Shown: positions 9,725-21,190, counted from the first letter of the stretch. The stretch is DNA of 64,000 nt from Anolis sagrei (GCF_037176765.1 NC_090025.1:19900545-19964544); one strand, 5' to 3'. Notes: generated by a model from the letters alone, not told the origin. Translations and numbers: made by a program.

Positions 9725-12661
9725 GTGTGGGGGAGGAGAATAGCGGTTCACCAACATCCCAGGGAGAAGCGCAACAGAGTTCTTGCGACCCTGGAGAAGG
9801 TAGGTAGTGGTAGGCTCCATGGCAGCCCCCTTGGCCTTAAGGTCCTGCTGATTAATGCCAGATCCGTTAATGGTAAGACCGCGGCCATCCAGGACTTGAT
9901 CACGGATGAGAGGGCGGATCTGGCATGCATCACCGAGACCTGGCTGGATGAGCTGGGGGGAGTAAATCTCACCCAGTTGTGTCCACCTGGTTTCGGAGTG
10001 CATCAGCAGGCCAGACAAGGGGGGCGGGGAGGAGGGGTCGCAGTGGTCTTCCGGCAATCCATCGCCGTGACCAGATGCGTTGTCCCGCAAGCTTCTGGGT
10101 TTGAATGTGTCCACTTGAAGGTGGGGAGCCGTGACAGTGTGGGGTTCCTGTTGGTGTATCGTCCACCCCGAGATCCAGCAGCTTCCCTGTCTGAGTTAGC
10201 GGAGGTGGTCTCTAATTCGGCTTTGCTCTCCCAGCACCTGGTGGTGCTGGGAGACTTTAACATCCACGCCGAGACCACTTTATCTGGCGCAGCTCAGGAC
10301 TTTATGGCCACCATGACGGCCATAGGACTGTCACAGATAATATCCGGCCCCACGCATCAAGCTGGGCACACTCTCGACCTTGTCTTTGTGGCGGACGACG
10401 AATTGATCAGAGTGGAAGATCAAAACATCCTTCCAGTGTCATGGTCTGACCATCATCTGATCACATTTAGACTTACTGCGACCCTAAACCTCCGCAGGGG
10501 TGGAGGACAAATTAAGATGGTCCGCCCTAGGAGACTGATGGATCCGGATGGATTCCTGAGGAATCTTAGGGTTCTTCCTGCCTTGGAGCCTGGCGATTCT
10601 ATCGACGCCTTGGTAACTCTCTATAACGGGGAGATGGCCAGGGCGTTAGATATGATCGCACCCGAACGCCCCATCTCGTTGCGTCGTGACAGGCCATCTC
10701 CTTGGTTCACCGAGGAGCTGGCTGTGATGAAGCACACGAGAAGGGGGCTAGAGCGCAAATGGAGGAAATCTCGAGATGTATCTGATCGAACACGGGCTAG
10801 AGCCTCTCTTAAGGCATACTCCGTGGCCATACGGGCGGCCAGGAAGTCATTCACGACCGCTCGTATAGCATCTGCAGCAAATAGATCATCGGAGCTGTTT
10901 CGGGTCGTGGGAGAACTCCTCCACCCACCTGCGGTGGAGGGGGTCCCTGACGACCCCGCAGCTCGGTGTCGCGATTTCGCACACCATTTTGCAGATAAAG
11001 TCGCCCAGATACGCCTCGAGCTCGACTCCAATTCCATCGCAGTGCCTGAAGAGGTGACGGAGGTACCTGCTTGTCCAATTTTGTGGGATTCTTTTAGGCT
11101 TGTTCTTCCTGAAACCGTAGAGGAGGTTCTTGGGGCTGTGAGGGCGACCACCTCACCTCTAGACCCATGCCCATCTTGGCTCATTAAATCAGCCAGGGAG
11201 GGGTTGGTTGACTGGTTTGTATTGATTGTCAATGCATCGTTGGAGCAAGGGATTTTTCCATCTGGTTTGAAACAGGCAGTGGTTCGTCCACTCCTCAAAA
11301 AAGCTTCCCTTGACTCCACGGTGCTGAATAACTACAGACCAGTCTCCAACCTCCCTTTCTTGGGTAAGGTGCTGGAGCGGGTGGTCGCCTCGCAGCTCCA
11401 GGGCTTCCTAGACGATACCAACTACCTAGATCAGGCACAGTCTGGTTTCAGGCCTGGCCATGGCACCGAGACAGCCTTGGTCGCCTTGGTGGATGACCTC
11501 CGCAGAGAGCTGGACAGGGGGAGTGTGACTCTGCTGGTTCTCTTGGACATCTCAGCGGCTTTCGATACCATCGATCATGGTATCCTTCTGGGTCGTCTCT
11601 CTGGGATGGGCCTTGGGGGCACGGTTCTGTCGTGGCTCCAGTCCTTCCTGGAGGGACGCACCCAGATGGTGAAGCTGGGAGACGCCTGCTCGGACCCCTG
11701 GCCTTTGACCTGTGGGGTCCCGCAAGGATCTATCTTGTCGCCCATGCTCTTCAACATCTACATGAAACCGCTGGGAGAGGTCATCCGGAGTTTTGGAGTT
11801 GGGTGCCATCTCTATGCGGATGACACACAACTCTACTACTCCTTTCCACCTAATTCCAAGGAGGCTTCTCGGGTGCTGGACGAGTGCCTGGCCGCTGTGT
11901 CGATCTGGATGAGGAAGAACAAGCTGAAGATCAATCCCGACAAGACAGAGGTCCTCCTGGTCGATCGTAAACCGGATCGGGGTATAGGGTGGCAACCTGT
12001 GTTGGACGGGGTTACACTCCCCCTGAAGCCACAGGTCCGCAGTTTGGGTGTCCTCTTGGATTCTTCGCTTACACTTGAGGCTCAGGTGTCGGCGGTATCC
12101 GGGAGGGCCTTTGCACAACTGAGACTTGTGCGCCAGCTGCGACCGTACCTTGTGAAGGCGGATCTGGCCGGGGTGGTCCACGCCTTGGTCACCTCTAGAA
12201 TGGATTACTGCAATGCGCTCTACGTGGGGCTGCCCTTGAAGACGGCTCGGAAACTACAATTGGTCCAGCGGGCAGCAGCCAGGATGCTAACTGGAGCTCA
12301 TTATCAAGAGAGGTCAACCCTCTTGTTCAAGGAGCTCCACTGGCTGCCATTTATTTTCCGAGCCCAATTCAAGATGCAGGTGCTCACCTACAAAGCCCTA
12401 AACGGTTTGGGACCACCCTACCTGCGTGACCGCATTTCCATCTACGAACCCACACGCTCGCTCCGGTCATCTGGGGAGGCCCTGCTCGTTATCCCACCTA
12501 CGTCGCAAGCGCGCTTGGTGGGGACGCGGGACAGGGCCTTCTCTGTGGCGGCCCCCCGACTCTGGAATGCCCTTCCAAAAGAGCTTCGTCAGGCCCCTAC
12601 TCTGGCAGTTTTCAGAAGGAACCTAAAAACTTGGCTGTTCCGATGTGCCTTCGCAGATTAG
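9725..12661 (+). CDS. LINE ORF2: AP endonuclease and reverse transcriptase
   Basis: This is the catalytic protein for target-primed reverse transcription. The frame is open from 9659, just after the ORF1 stop, and encodes up to 978 aa from GTG 9725. The endonuclease domain (about residues 38-250) has LKVLLINARS, ACITETWL, VVLGDFN (GDFN at 176-179), TLDLVF and the catalytic SDHHLI. The RT domain (about 500-760) has YRPVSNLPFLGKVLERVV, QSGFRPGHG, LLDISAAFDTIDH, CGVPQGSILSP and YADD at 697-700. No RNase H is seen. There is no internal stop. The first in-frame ATG is at 10304, after the GDFN motif, so normal AUG initiation would miss half of the endonuclease; see findings. Confidence 0.93.
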   Translation: MWGRRIAVHQHPREKRNRVLATLEKVGSGRLHGSPLGLKVLLINARSVNGKTAAIQDLITDERADLACITETWLDELGGVNLTQLCPPGFGVHQQARQGGRGGGVAVVFRQSIAVTRCVVPQASGFECVHLKVGSRDSVGFLLVYRPPRDPAASLSELAEVVSNSALLSQHLVVLGDFNIHAETTLSGAAQDFMATMTAIGLSQIISGPTHQAGHTLDLVFVADDELIRVEDQNILPVSWSDHHLITFRLTATLNLRRGGGQIKMVRPRRLMDPDGFLRNLRVLPALEPGDSIDALVTLYNGEMARALDMIAPERPISLRRDRPSPWFTEELAVMKHTRRGLERKWRKSRDVSDRTRARASLKAYSVAIRAARKSFTTARIASAANRSSELFRVVGELLHPPAVEGVPDDPAARCRDFAHHFADKVAQIRLELDSNSIAVPEEVTEVPACPILWDSFRLVLPETVEEVLGAVRATTSPLDPCPSWLIKSAREGLVDWFVLIVNASLEQGIFPSGLKQAVVRPLLKKASLDSTVLNNYRPVSNLPFLGKVLERVVASQLQGFLDDTNYLDQAQSGFRPGHGTETALVALVDDLRRELDRGSVTLLVLLDISAAFDTIDHGILLGRLSGMGLGGTVLSWLQSFLEGRTQMVKLGDACSDPWPLTCGVPQGSILSPMLFNIYMKPLGEVIRSFGVGCHLYADDTQLYYSFPPNSKEASRVLDECLAAVSIWMRKNKLKINPDKTEVLLVDRKPDRGIGWQPVLDGVTLPLKPQVRSLGVLLDSSLTLEAQVSAVSGRAFAQLRLVRQLRPYLVKADLAGVVHALVTSRMDYCNALYVGLPLKTARKLQLVQRAAARMLTGAHYQERSTLLFKELHWLPFIFRAQFKMQVLTYKALNGLGPPYLRDRISIYEPTRSLRSSGEALLVIPPTSQARLVGTRDRAFSVAAPRLWNALPKELRQAPTLAVFRRNLKTWLFRCAFAD

Positions 12662-12977
12662 GAATCCCCATCCCAAGTCCTAGATGCACTTTAGCACAAC
12701 TAACATTGCTGCACACCACACTTTAATCCTACGTTCCTCCTGCCATCTCAGCACTTTTAACCCTGTACCCCATTGCGCTGGCCGAACCAGTTTTAATAGT
12801 GTCTTGATGTATTGTCATTGTGGTTATTTTGCTTAATTATTTGATTTGCTTTGTTTATCGCTGTGTTATGTTTTCTATTGTATTGTGTTTTGTGGCTTCG
12901 GCCCGTGTAAGCCGCATCGAGTCCTTTGGGAGATGCTAGCGGGGTACAAATAAAGTTAATAATAATAATAATAATAA

Positions 12978-13262
12978 AAATGAAATAAATAACGTCTATG
13001 GATAGATTGACACAACTAGCAAAAGTCCAAAACAAATCCAGAAAGAAAACAGATTGGACTCTATCAACAACTATATGAAACAAGAAAAGAAACAAAAAAT
13101 AAAAGAGAATTATGGACTATAAATCACCATGAAGAGGATTGGGAGTCAACATACATCACCTTCCCATCCCTTTGGGGGTTTTTTTTGTTTGTTTTTTTCC
13201 CTCCTCTCCCCTTTTTTATTTTATTGAAAAAATCTTTAATAAAAATTATTTTAAAAAATTAA
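12978..13262 (+). mobile_element. L1 3' end (rest of the interrupted L1)
   Basis: Immediately after the (AAT)n tail the sequence resumes with L1-like C-terminal coding (NRLDSINNYMKQEKKQKIK) and a 3' UTR ending in a T-rich, A-rich stretch (TTTAATAAAAATTATTTT). It fits as the other half of the L1 at 6940-7484, split by the younger LINE. Confidence 0.65.
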
Positions 13263-15334
13263 ATAAGTGATTTTTAAGAATTCAGTTTTGATTTGCATCT
13301 AAGAATATTTATTTAAAACTTTTATATCCCAATTTTCTCTACCTCCGTAGAGGGACTCAGAATAGAGATATATAATTCAAGGGTGTGCAACCGTGGGAGG
13401 TTAGGGGGACACATTAGGAGAACACCCCCAGCACAAAAACCCACAAAATGTTTTTGTTCCCAAATTAATTCTAGGGGTGATGGATAATTTTTTACAATGT
13501 ATTTAGGCCCTTCTGGATCATTTTAGGTTCAGAAGAGTCCTGTTTTTAAAAGAACTTTATTAACTCTTAGTGAGCCCATTTTTGAAGACACAAAAACAGC
13601 CTGGGACCTGCTTGTGTCTGATTAACTGCACCCATCATATCATCTGCTTGAGCTATTATATAAAAAAAACTTCACTTCCAATGCAGTTATCCAAGTTGCT
13701 AAACGTATTTGGTGGATAGGGTTCAGCACTGTGGATTGCTCCTTTAAAGTTTGGATTAAAATGCAGACTGGATTTATGCCTACAGTGTCACTGGATAAGA
13801 TGTGTTGTGTTCCATTTGTAAAATGCAAAGGCAATGACCTTCCCTCCCATCCCAAATCACAACACGCATCTGTTTGTTAAAGGCGTGCTAAGAATTCAAA
13901 ACATTAGAGTGTTTCACAGTGGCCATATACTATATTAAGGGAGACACAAAACTTTGCTATCCACAAGGCTTATGTAATCTCCCTGTGACCTCACTGTCAA
14001 ACACCACCAGGTTTTTAATGAAAAGGCTTTTCAGTGGCCATCAACACAATCAAATGTGTGTCTGTCTATTTGGTTATGTGATGTTATTTCCTTCCAAGCA
14101 CCACTTTGCCATCATTAACATTGAAGAATTTGTGACCACACTGTTTGACGTACAGAACGGGCACCTTGTCATATTTACTTGTGGCTTTATTTTAGTCCAA
14201 AGCTTATATCTAAATGTTAAATTTCAGTACTAGTTCTTTAATTAATTGACCTGGCACAAGGCTCTTGATATTTTTAGGAAGCTTTGCTGGGTATATTCTC
14301 AATCCAAACAGAGCAATGTTTTGTATACATTGGTATCTATATGCGGCATCTTGCCCTCTCAGCAGCTTCTTCACTATATATTTAGGTCAGAATTAAATAT
14401 GGAGTCACCTGAAGTAGAACTTGGGCAGGGAAATTCCCAAAACAATGGTGTTGCCTTGCATGTTTTGCCTTATTAATTAGTAAGTGAGAAGAACAACTTG
14501 CAGAGCTTCTACCTTGGCAGTCACATGTCCATAATGCCCAGATGCCTCACAGTAATCTTTTGCACTTTGAAGTCAGGTTTCAGCCATGGAAGCGCTGGGG
14601 ACAAAGGGGTAATGAGAGAAGAGAAACTTGGCCATCAAAAAAAAAAACAGCTGAAAAAGCAGGATTGCAGAGGATTGATCAGGATTGTCCTTGCCAATTT
14701 ATGAAAGTTGGAAGGTATACTAATGCACGCATAAGTATCTTTTAGGCTGAGGCTTGGAGGGCTATTGACATGCTTTCTGCTACATCCAGAAATCTCCTAC
14801 CAGTGAACATTTGCCAAATCCTGCTCCAAGCTCTTACTGGTAGGTAAGGAAAATTATATGAACTCATAAATGGGGAAAGGGGGTGTAATCTATTTGAGTG
14901 TTTGGAGAAAGGAAACAGGAAAATTGGAGGAAGTAACACCAACAATTTAAAATGTGCATATAACACCATACTATCAGTAGGAAATAGCAAAGATCTGGAA
15001 CAATAACATGAGAAAGATAAGGAAGAAAGTATAAAGTTAGATAGGTTTACGGTTGAACATCAAGAACACAAAAATCATGACCATACTTAGTAGTAAACTT
15101 TATTATGGTTGATGACCAGATCATAACAGAGGGATCCTGGATGTGAGGACGATCTGACTGTGACAACTGTCACCCCATTGATCACCAGGGTTGATTCAGC
15201 TGATCTGGCTGGCTAGGTGGGTGTCCCCTTCCTCCCTCATTGCTCCATGTGCATCCAGGGGCAGCTCAACCATTACGCAAAGTAAACATTTGCAGTATAG
15301 TTGATTTTGCCCAGGGGCACTCTTGAGGCGTTCT
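13263..15334. other. Non-coding; LINE tail relic
   Basis: At 13303-13378 there is an antisense L2/CR1-group 3' end (TTTTATATCCCAATTTTCTC, CTCCGTAGAGGGACTCAG). The rest shows no gene. Open frames such as 13919-14233 lack domains and splice context. Confidence 0.5.
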
Positions 15335-15512
15335 TGGGGGGAAATAGACCTTGACATATGCGAGTTGTAGTTACTGGGATGTATAGTTCACCTAAAATTA
15401 AAGAGCATTCTGAACTCCACCAATGATGGAATTGAACCAAATATGGCACACAGAACTTCCATGACGAACAGAAAATATATATCCATGATTGGTTGGGGGG
15501 GGGGGGGCAAAA
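15335..15512 (-). mobile_element. hAT-type element fragment
   Basis: The internal portion of the same hAT family as at 49301-50029 (AGTTCACCTAAAATTAAAGA, GAACTCCACCAATGATGG). Both ends are absent. A G-run follows at 15495-15506. Confidence 0.6.
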
Positions 15513-15865
15513 TAGTTTGCTTACTGTTGAAAATTACCTAGGGCCGCCTCTGTGTGCATCCCTCCCGAAGCTGCACACTCAGTGGAAGAGGACGACATTC
15601 CAGGTATAGAAGGAGTGTATTGAGGTTTCCAGTCTTCGGTCCCAGTTATACGATAGCTGCATTCCCCTGCTAGAACCTCCAAACAAGCTCAAGGTCCATG
15701 ACCATACATTTTCCCCCCATTGTATGTTACTTCTTTGGAATATCAAGGGCTAATGCCACTATAGTCCAACCTTCCTTGGAAGGAAATTTCAGAGCCTAGG
15801 AATAGACAATGAGAAGGCTTTCATATTAAGTGCCATGTAACATGCCTGTGAGGGTTCTCACAGAT

Positions 15866-15950
15866 CTCAGGTCGCATCTACATTGCCATATAATGTAGAT
15901 CCATAATGCGTATAATGCATCATTATATGGCAGTGTAGATGGGGCCTCAG
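15866..15950. repeat. Short fold-back repeat
   Basis: GCATCTACATTGCCATATAA pairs with TTATATGGCAGTGTAGATG across about 40 bp, giving a near-perfect hairpin. It is probably a MITE related to the GCATCTACACTG family of this window. Confidence 0.6.
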
Positions 15951-16420
15951 ACAAGCTTATCCAGGGAGGCGTGGTCTTTATACAACCTGGGCAGAGGCTA
16001 TCTAGGACTTTATAGGTCATGGCACTTCAAAATGCATCCAGAAACAGATAAATAGCTGTAGAAACAAACTAGTCATGTGCTTCCTGCAATCAGCCCCTAC
16101 AAACAATGTGGCTGAAGTTCTTTGAACATTCTTTAGAGACAGATTCACATAGAATGTAGTGCAGTAATCCAAATAGGATATGACTAAGGCACATATCACT
16201 GCGGCTAGGAATAGGCACAGCTGCTATCCTAGTTTTCCCTGTGCAAAGGCATTCCTGGCCACCGCTGAAACCTCAGCATCCAGACTGAATCCAGAAGGAG
16301 ACTGAAATTGCAAACCTGTTCCTTTGAGTGACCTGGCTTAGCATACGTTGAAGATCCATTTTCCTATCTATGTTTTTAATAACCAGGAGCACCTCAACTT
16401 TATCTATTTGTTTGCCCCCA
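15951..16420 (-). mobile_element. Old LINE fragment (CR1/L2 group), antisense
   Basis: The text resembles antisense LINE ORF2 and 3' sequence, for example TAGTGCAGTAATCCAAATAG (reading YLDYCTTFY on the minus strand) and GCAAAGGCATTCCTGGCCAC. YLDYC corresponds to the SRMDYCNALY motif in the intact ORF2 at 9725-12661. It is heavily degraded. Confidence 0.5.
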
Positions 16421-16622
16421 TTCTATTCATCACTGTAGCGTAGCAACATTTGGAGGATTGGACTTTCACCATTCTTTTCATAGAGCATCCACTTTTCATT
16501 CATGTATGGAAAAACAAGGAACAGTCCTTGATATTTCAAAGAAAGAATCAGGTGGCTGTTGCTGTAGACAAATTCTGTGTGAGAAACTGGGAGAAAAAGT
16601 GCAGAGTCAACACAAAGCAATC

Positions 16623-17819
16623 ATCTACATCAACGTTTCTCAACCTGGGGGTCGGGACCCTGGTGGGGTCACAAGGGGGGTGTCAGAGAGGTCACCAAAG
16701 ACTATCAGAAAACACAGTAGTTTCTGTTGGTCATGGGGGTTCTGTGTGGGAAGTTTGGCCCAATATTATCATTGGTGGGGTTCAGAATGCTCTTTGATTG
16801 TAGGTGAACTATAAATCCCAGCAACTACAATTCCCAAATGTCAAGTCTATTTTCCACAAACTCCACCAGAGTTCAATTTTTTCAAAACTTAATAAAACCC
16901 ATTGTATGAATCAGAAATTTTTATTTTTTTAATAATGTAAGCGCATACCTAAAGTTTTGTTTTACGTAGTTTTGAAGATCAAATTAGGTAGGTGACGTCC
17001 CCCATTCTCCATTCTCCATCCACTGAGTAAACCAATTTCAGGCATTTGTCATTACTCTTGCCAGCATAGCAGGCGTTATGTTGGCAATTTCTTCCTGGAT
17101 GTTGGTCTTCAAATCTTGTAGGGTCCTTGGACGGTTCACATAAACACGGGATTTCAAAAAACCCCATAGAAAAAAATCACAAGGGGCCAAATCTGGAGAG
17201 CGGGCCGGCCATTCCAAATCCGCTCAAAAAGTAGGCCTAAATGGCAAAAGCATACTCCTCACTGTTCCAACACATGATGGTGACTGAACTGTGTCAGGAC
17301 AAAACTTTATATTCCCACCTCTCAAACAAGACCACTAGCACTCCACTACATCGTCAAGCGACTGAATGGCGCGCATTTTAAAAAAGCAATTTATGCTGCC
17401 TCACCCTGTACAACTCCAAAACTCAAGGTCAATGCCCACCAAACCATCCCAGTATTTTCTGTTGCTCGTGGGAGTTCTGTGTGCCAAGTTTGGTTCAATT
17501 CTATCATCGGTGGCATTCAGGATGTTCTTTGTTTTTAGATGAACTATAAATCCCATCAAGTACAACTTCCAAATGATTATATCAAACTCCCCCCCCCCCC
17601 CCCAACTCCACCATTATTCAAATTTGGGAGTATCGAGTGTTTGTGCCACATTTGGTCCAGTGAATGGAAATACATCCTGCATATCAGATATTTACATTAT
17701 CATTCATAACAGGAGCAAAATTACAATACCAAAAAAATTATGGCTGGGGGTCACCACAACATGAGGGGCTGTATTAAGGAGTCGTGGCATTAGGAAGGTT
17801 GAAAACCACTGATCTACAT
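16623..17819 (+). mobile_element. Complete hAT element with 8-bp TSD, carrying a nested insertion
   Basis: The element at 16631-17811 begins near GTTTCTCAACCTGG and ends AGGAAGGTTGAAAACCACTG. It is flanked by exact 8-bp repeats ATCTACAT (16623-16630 and 17812-17819). It has no transposase of its own. Around 16870-17405 it is interrupted by a mariner-type fragment and has lost about 100 bp of its own sequence there. Confidence 0.85.
16870..17405 (-). mobile_element. Mariner/IS630-type transposase fragment nested in hAT
   Basis: On the minus strand the end TACAGGGTGAGGCAGCATAA is a transposon terminus. The sequence also encodes the transposase C-terminus with RSPDLAPCDFFLWGFLKS, RTLQDLKTNIQEEIANI and LARVMTNA. 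The DFFLWG block is the catalytic-domain end of DDE/D mariner-like transposases common in arthropods. The frame has stops and only the last part plus one terminus remain. Confidence 0.7.
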
Positions 17820-19149
17820 GAACAAATGGTCTGAACTGATGATATAGAGCAGTTCCTATATGCTTACTCTCTAGATACAGTTCTCTGCATTCTTTCCCTA
17901 TAGTGCATCCACTTTTTAAGAAAGTACAGGATCAAGTAGCTGAGGGTTATACCTTGAATTGATTTATATCTTTCAACAGAAGATATAAATGGTCTGATTC
18001 TTACTAAAAGTGACTAACAAACCGGCGCTTTGTCTATTGGCTGAATGGTGGAAGACTCCCTCCTTATTTGAAGCACTAGTTTCCTTCAGAATACAAATCT
18101 ATAATTTCATTATAGCCTGAGAGCTTTCAGAGCTCCATTTTTCAATGGAGTAATGAGTACTTTCACTTGAGGGTGCCCATTAGGTCCATATATTTATAGC
18201 CGCATACCTACATGCTCTACAATATGATATATAATCACTGTTTTTATCTAGTTTTGTGTCACCTTGGAGGGTTTATTTTTGGCAGAGCCTGAAACATCTT
18301 TACTAAGGAAAAATACATATTTATATTTGTATCTTTCATACTTGGCTAGTATGACTGAGACTTTGTTAATGTACTTACAAGACAATCTTGAGCAGTGAGA
18401 CACTTAGGAATGAAGATAAACAGATCTGCACAACTTGGTGCCTATGCCCACGCACTGGGTGGGTGGGGGAGTTCCTTCAATGTTAGATTTACTGTTTGTG
18501 TTAATATGTCTGCAAATAAGAGGCAAGCCACACCGACACAATGAAAAGTAAGTGAAAGCCATCCAGGATGCAAATGACTTCTTGCCAAGTCTACTCTCAG
18601 TACATTCTGAAATCTGAACATGTTTGTTCTTTCTCCGGGGAAAATTGGTGAAGTTTGCGAACAGAAAAATGAAGAAAAATAGCATGCCACGGTCCATTAA
18701 AAATAAATCTCCAAGCAACACTTCAGTGGAGACCAGGTATCACACCATAATACAGTTGCTTCTAATGCTTTTAGGATACTTAAACAAATCAAGCGCTCTG
18801 TTTATAAAGAATCTGCTGTCTATAAAGAAATTAAGAACAAACGGAATGTGGGTTTGCTTTTAAAACTTAAAATTGAGTTATTTTGAAATAGGTATGGTTC
18901 CCCATACCATCAATACATAAGTCTGGATCTTTGGCCTTGAACTTGTTGAGTGTGCCAGAGGTCCTTATTGTCTATCTTTGTAGTCACCTGAACTTCTATG
19001 GGTTGTAGATAACTTTTATTATCTAGATAAGAAGTTCAAGATAGAACTCTTCCTCAAAGATCTTTGAACACTTGACATTCAGAAAAACAATTAATGAGAA
19101 AGTTTCAGAAACTGGTTCCATCCATTAAAGGTCATTCATATAGATAGCC
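17820..19149. other. Non-coding; nothing recognised
   Basis: No gene or clear repeat. The overlapping open frames at 18404-18721 and 18442-18690 have no recognisable domain. Confidence 0.4.
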
Positions 19150-19640
19150 AAGCATTGATGTTCTGCATGGAGGGATAATAATGGAGGACCCAGTTTACCT
19201 GTCTGAATGCTTCTCCCTTTACGAACCACTGCAGAAACTAAGATCTTCAGGGGGGGGGGCTGCTCTCGGTCCCGCCACCATCACAAGTGCTTTTGGTGGG
19301 GATGGGAGACAGGGCCTTCTCAGTGATTGCCTTCCCAGTTATGGAACTCCCTTCCTGGCAATATGAGATCAGCCCCCTCCCTTCTGTCCTTCAGAAGGAT
19401 GGTGAAGACATGACTGTGGGATCAAGCCTTTGGGGCAGTGAAATGAGGCAAAATGGTGTCCTGATATAGTTTTTAAGCAACTTTTAATGTGGATATAAAT
19501 GATTTTAATGTTAGTATATATTTATGGTTTTATGTCCCGGCATTGAATGTTTGCCGTATATATGTCATGCTCTGTCCTGTGTCCCCTGCGGGATGAGAAG
19601 GGTGGAATATAAATGTTTTAAATGAATAAATAAATAACAA
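19150..19640 (+). mobile_element. L2/CR1-group LINE 3' end
   Basis: ORF2 C-terminal remnants (SLYEPLQKLRSSGG, corresponding to IYEPTRSLRSSGE in the intact copy; DRAFSVIA) are followed by a 3' UTR with CCTGCGGGATGAGAAGGGTG and a (TAAA)n tail. It is 5'-truncated with a degraded frame. Confidence 0.75.
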
Positions 19641-19771
19641 ATTCATACCAGATGCATTCAACTATTTCAATATATTGGTATGCTACACAATTTGATTCTC
19701 ATTTGCTCTGCCTTCATCAACAATAACAACATACCAGGTAGGCTCACTTGGGCATTGTAATCCAATAGTAC

Positions 19772-20262
19772 AGTGGTTCCCAACCTTTTTTACCAGGGAC
19801 CACTTTGACCAGAAATTTCTCTCCAACATTAGTACCAAAATGGTTACAAATCAGTTTTTGGTCAGCTTTAGATTTGGTTTGGTTATTTGGGGTGCTGATT
19901 CAGAAAATTGCGTTGGATATACCACATCAGCTCTAGTTTCTGATACAGAACATATGCCATCCAGTAATTGCCATCTGCTTGCTCACAGAAAACCATATTT
20001 AATAATCTAGAGCTGATGTGGTAGTAGTAATCTTTTGTGGGTAGTTAGCCTCTCCCCTCTTGACATCCATGTTGCCTTGGCACTATGAGAGGGTTTCACA
20101 AGACCAGTTGTTCTCCTTGCTGTGTGGTTTTGAGGCAACGGTGTAGTAATGGTAAGGCCATGGACCATATTTTTGTTCCTGCAGACCACTGGTGGTCCAT
20201 GGACCACAGGTTGGGAACTGCTGCATTATCCCAAATCTATGGTTGGGAACTGCTGCATTAGT
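19772..20262. mobile_element. Non-autonomous hAT-like element
   Basis: It starts CAGTGGTTCCCAACC and ends GGTTGGGAACTGCTG, inverted termini, with a duplicated end (TGGTTGGGAACTGCTGCATTA occurs twice). It is the same family as the clean copy at 29912-30348. Flanks CAATAGTA and CATTAGTC are a plausible decayed 8-bp duplication. Confidence 0.65.
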
Positions 20263-20432
20263 CCAAATTACAACTTGTTTCCCTACATACATTTATCAAG
20301 TTACCTATTTCTAAAAAAATTGGTATCATCTCCCTAGAGAAATACTGAATAAATTCACAGAGGGATAGGAGAGGAAGGGATGGAGTCTTGTCATTCCTAG
20401 TAGCTTCAAGCAAAATTAAAGTGAGGCAGAAA

Positions 20433-21190
20433 GTTTGTTGCTTATTCATTCAGTCACTTCCGACTCTGTGACCTCATGGATCATCCCATGCCAGAGATCC
20501 CTGTCAGACCTGGCCATGCCCAGCTTCTTCAAGGTCAAACCAGTCACTTCAAGGATACCATCCATTCATGTTGCCCTTGGTTGGCCCCCTTTCCTTTTTT
20601 TTCCATTTCCCCCAGCATTATTGTCTTATCCAAGCTTTCCTGTCTTCTCATTATGTGGTCAAAGTACTTCATCTTTGCCTCTAATATCCTTCCCTCCAGT
20701 AAGTCGGGCATTCTTTTCTGGAGTATGGACTAGTTTGATCTTTTTAGTCCAAGGCACTCTCAGAATTTTCCTCCAGCACCACAATTCAAAAGTGTCTGTC
20801 TTCCTTCACCCAGCCTTCCTTATGGTCCAGCTCTCCCATCCATAGGTTACTACAGGGAATACCATTGCTTTAATTATGTGGATCTTCGTTGCCAGTGTGA
20901 TGTCTCTACTCTTCACTAATTTAGCGAGATTGGTCAGTGCTCTCCTTCCAAGAAGCAAATGTCTTCTGATTTCCTGGCTGCAGTCTACGTCTGCAGTATT
21001 TTCTCCCTCTATTTGCCAGTCATCAATCAGTCTGGCTGCCATCATCTTGGTGTTCTTGATGTTTAACTGCAACCCAACTTTTGCACTTTCTTCTTTCGAG
21101 GCAGAAAGTATTCTTCCTTTATTAATAACAGTTGTCATTTTGACAACATTTGAATGATACTTGAACACACATCTTCTACTTTTCATCAGT
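20433..21190 (-). mobile_element. Bov-B (RTE) LINE 3' part
   Basis: A minus-strand frame (20806-21186) encodes KEESAKVGLQLNIKNTK, the MMA motif, SQEIRRHLLLGRRALTNLA, SRDITLATKIHIIKAMVFPV and YGWESWTIRKA. These are diagnostic of the C-terminal half of Bov-B reverse transcriptase. The element continues to a 3' end near 20433 (antisense CAGTCACTTCCGACTCTGTG). The frame is disrupted beyond that. Bov-B is the LINE known for transfer between squamates and ruminants. Confidence 0.85.

Larger units (their letters stand above)
7499..12977 (+). mobile_element. Near full-length L2/CR1-group LINE
   Basis: A 5.5-kb non-LTR retrotransposon. It has a 5' UTR starting CCAAGATGGCG (YY1-like) after a 14-T run, a GC-rich tandem array, ORF1 (8628-9658), ORF2 (9725-12661) with apurinic endonuclease and reverse transcriptase, a 316-bp 3' UTR and an (AAT)n tail at 12958-12977. 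The ORF2 C-terminus (HWLPFIFRAQFKMQVLTYKA, LNGLGPPYL) is typical of L2-clade elements. ORF2 is uninterrupted, so the copy is young. It is inserted in an L1. No clean target duplication is visible, as is usual for this clade. A clade-level call (L2 against CR1 or a sister) would need a tree. Confidence 0.9.

Noticed and set aside
10621-12181. Minus-strand frames of 209-232 codons
   Set aside because: Shadows of the long, GC-rich LINE ORF2 on the plus strand.
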